From Gammaproteobacteria bacterium UBA5338 (lineage in GTDB: Bacteria > Pseudomonadota > Gammaproteobacteria > Pseudomonadales > UBA5862): a stretch of 9,678 bases of DNA. Shown piece by piece: positions 8,774-9,678 of the stretch. Made by a program: the position numbers and the translations under genes. The stretch is taken from assembly GCA_002408105.1 (NCBI GenBank), contig DHQM01000242.1, forward strand, positions 1,773 through 11,450, read 5' to 3'. The notes below the pieces were generated by a model. The model saw nothing but the letters and a program-made list of their open reading frames with translations. It was not told the origin of the DNA and did no database searches. The first letter of the stretch is position 1; each line of letters starts with the position of its first letter.

Positions 8774-8794
8774 GCCGTGACTGCGTAGCCCTCA

Positions 8795-8815
8795 GGCTGA
8801 ACTTTGGCGTCAGCC
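8795..8815 (+). repeat. Inverted repeat in the galE leader
   Basis: GGCTGA (8795-8800) and TCAGCC (8810-8815) are perfectly complementary around nine bases (ACTTTGGCG). If transcription starts at the candidate promoter, this forms a small leader hairpin ending 20 bases before the ribosome site. No riboswitch or attenuator structure is evident. Confidence 0.35.
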
Positions 8816-8835
8816 CGCGTCCAACTCAGTGGCAC

Positions 8836-8841
8836 AAGGAG
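8836..8841 (+). promoter_or_regulatory. Strong ribosome binding site for galE
   Basis: AAGGAG lies five bases before the ATG at 8847. It is the best Shine-Dalgarno in the window and fixes the galE start. Confidence 0.8.
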
Positions 8842-8846
8842 ATCGA

Positions 8847-9678
8847 ATGCGTTTGCTGGTAACTGGAGGCGCCGGATACATCGGCAGCCATGTCACACGG
8901 CAACTGGTTGAAGCGGGTCACCAGGTGGTGGTGCTGGATAACCTTTCCACAGGTTTTCGTCAAGCAGTTCTCGGCGTCGAACTGGTGGTTGGGGACCTCG
9001 CGGACGTGGACTTGCTGGATGGTCTTTTCGCCAAGCATGGGTTCGATGCTGCGCTGCACTTTGCGGCCTTCATCGTGGTGCCTGAATCGGTAGAGGAGCC
9101 CATCAAGTACTTTCGCAACAACACCCAGAATGTGCTCAACCTGCTGGAGGTGGGTGCGCGCCACCGGCTTGGCAAGATGGTCTTTTCCTCCACGGCGGCC
9201 GTATACGGTGAGCCGGATTGTGCTGGAGGGTTGATCAGCGAGGCGCAGCCGTTGAATCCGATCAATCCCTATGGCGCTTCCAAAATGATGAGCGAGCGCA
9301 TGATTCAGGATGTGGCCGCTGCAACCGATTTGGACTGCGTCATCCTGCGGTACTTCAATGTGGCCGGTGCCGACCCCGGTGGTCGCATCGGGCAATCCAC
9401 CCCGAACGCCACCCATCTGATCAAAGTGGCCGCCCAGGCGGCCCTTGGGATGCGTTCTCAGTTGCAGGTGTTCGGCACTGACTACGCGACGCCGGATGGC
9501 ACCTGTGTGCGGGACTATATTCACGTCGAGGACCTGGCAGCTGCCCATCTTGCCGCCCTCGATCACCTGAATGCAGGAGGTGGTTCTGAGGTGCTCAATT
9601 GCGGCTACGGCCACGGCCTGAGCGTCCGGGAAGTCGTCGAAACCATGCGGACAGTTTCTGGCGTGAACTTTCCAGTCA
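8847..9678 (+). CDS. galE: UDP-glucose 4-epimerase GalE, 3' end missing
   Basis: The first 277 residues of a short-chain dehydrogenase-type sugar epimerase, open to the window edge; the family is usually about 330-340 residues, so roughly 55-60 are missing. The NAD-binding Rossmann start is TGGAGYIGSH (6-15), followed by LDNLSTG (30-36) and LHFAAF (70-75). The active site has SSTAAVYG (114-121, with Thr116 where E. coli has Ser124) and the YxxxK pair Y142/K146 in PYGASK. The substrate side includes LRYFNVAGADPGG (167-179) and FGTDYATPDGTCVRDYIHV (209-227), typical of GalE. It interconverts UDP-glucose and UDP-galactose in the cytoplasm, for galactose use or envelope polysaccharide. No other sugar gene is in view, so which use applies is open. 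The start is secure (AAGGAG upstream). It probably has its own promoter after ligA. Confidence 0.95.
   Translation, partial: MRLLVTGGAGYIGSHVTRQLVEAGHQVVVLDNLSTGFRQAVLGVELVVGDLADVDLLDGLFAKHGFDAALHFAAFIVVPESVEEPIKYFRNNTQNVLNLLEVGARHRLGKMVFSSTAAVYGEPDCAGGLISEAQPLNPINPYGASKMMSERMIQDVAAATDLDCVILRYFNVAGADPGGRIGQSTPNATHLIKVAAQAALGMRSQLQVFGTDYATPDGTCVRDYIHVEDLAAAHLAALDHLNAGGGSEVLNCGYGHGLSVREVVETMRTVSGVNFPV

Noticed and set aside
8826..9614. A 262-codon minus-strand frame opposite galE
   Set aside because: The plus strand encodes a clear GalE with cofactor and YxxxK motifs, so the minus frame is a shadow.

Overview
The window reads as an ordinary, GC-rich stretch of core chromosome from a gammaproteobacterium. 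The key clue is the run smc - zipA - ligA with a GntR-type regulator gene directly before smc; from memory this order occurs in Pseudomonas and relatives. ZipA itself is a gammaproteobacterial division protein. Having an Smc condensin here argues against the MukB-only lineages (Enterobacterales, Vibrionales, Pasteurellales). I cannot fix the order or genus. I saw no mobile element, CRISPR array, tRNA, rRNA or plainly foreign gene.

Layout, all on the + strand. (1) 1-1323: the last codons of ccmH and the whole of ccmI, the tail of a cytochrome c maturation operon, joined by a 4-base overlap. (2) 1324-2144: a control region with a very good FadR-type GntR operator overlapping a plausible promoter, then a GntR/FCD-type regulator. 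(3) 2145-5753: a short spacer and smc, the chromosome condensation ATPase. (4) 5754-6660: a 112-base spacer and zipA, which tethers FtsZ to the membrane. (5) 6670-8697: ligA, the NAD-dependent DNA ligase, 9 bases after zipA and probably co-transcribed with it. (6) 8698-8846: a spacer with a possible extended -10 promoter and two small dyads. (7) 8847-9678: galE, UDP-glucose 4-epimerase, cut by the window end.

The genes after ccmI cover chromosome organisation (smc), division (zipA) and replication/repair (ligA); galE feeds nucleotide sugars to envelope polysaccharide. The regulator upstream of smc probably controls its own promoter and perhaps the genes after it, but the signal it senses is not visible. 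I did not find an undescribed system. The points most worth a second look are the regulator's apparent loss of the FCD metal ligands combined with a near-ideal operator, the missing glycine motif in the Smc hinge, and a C8 tract in zipA.
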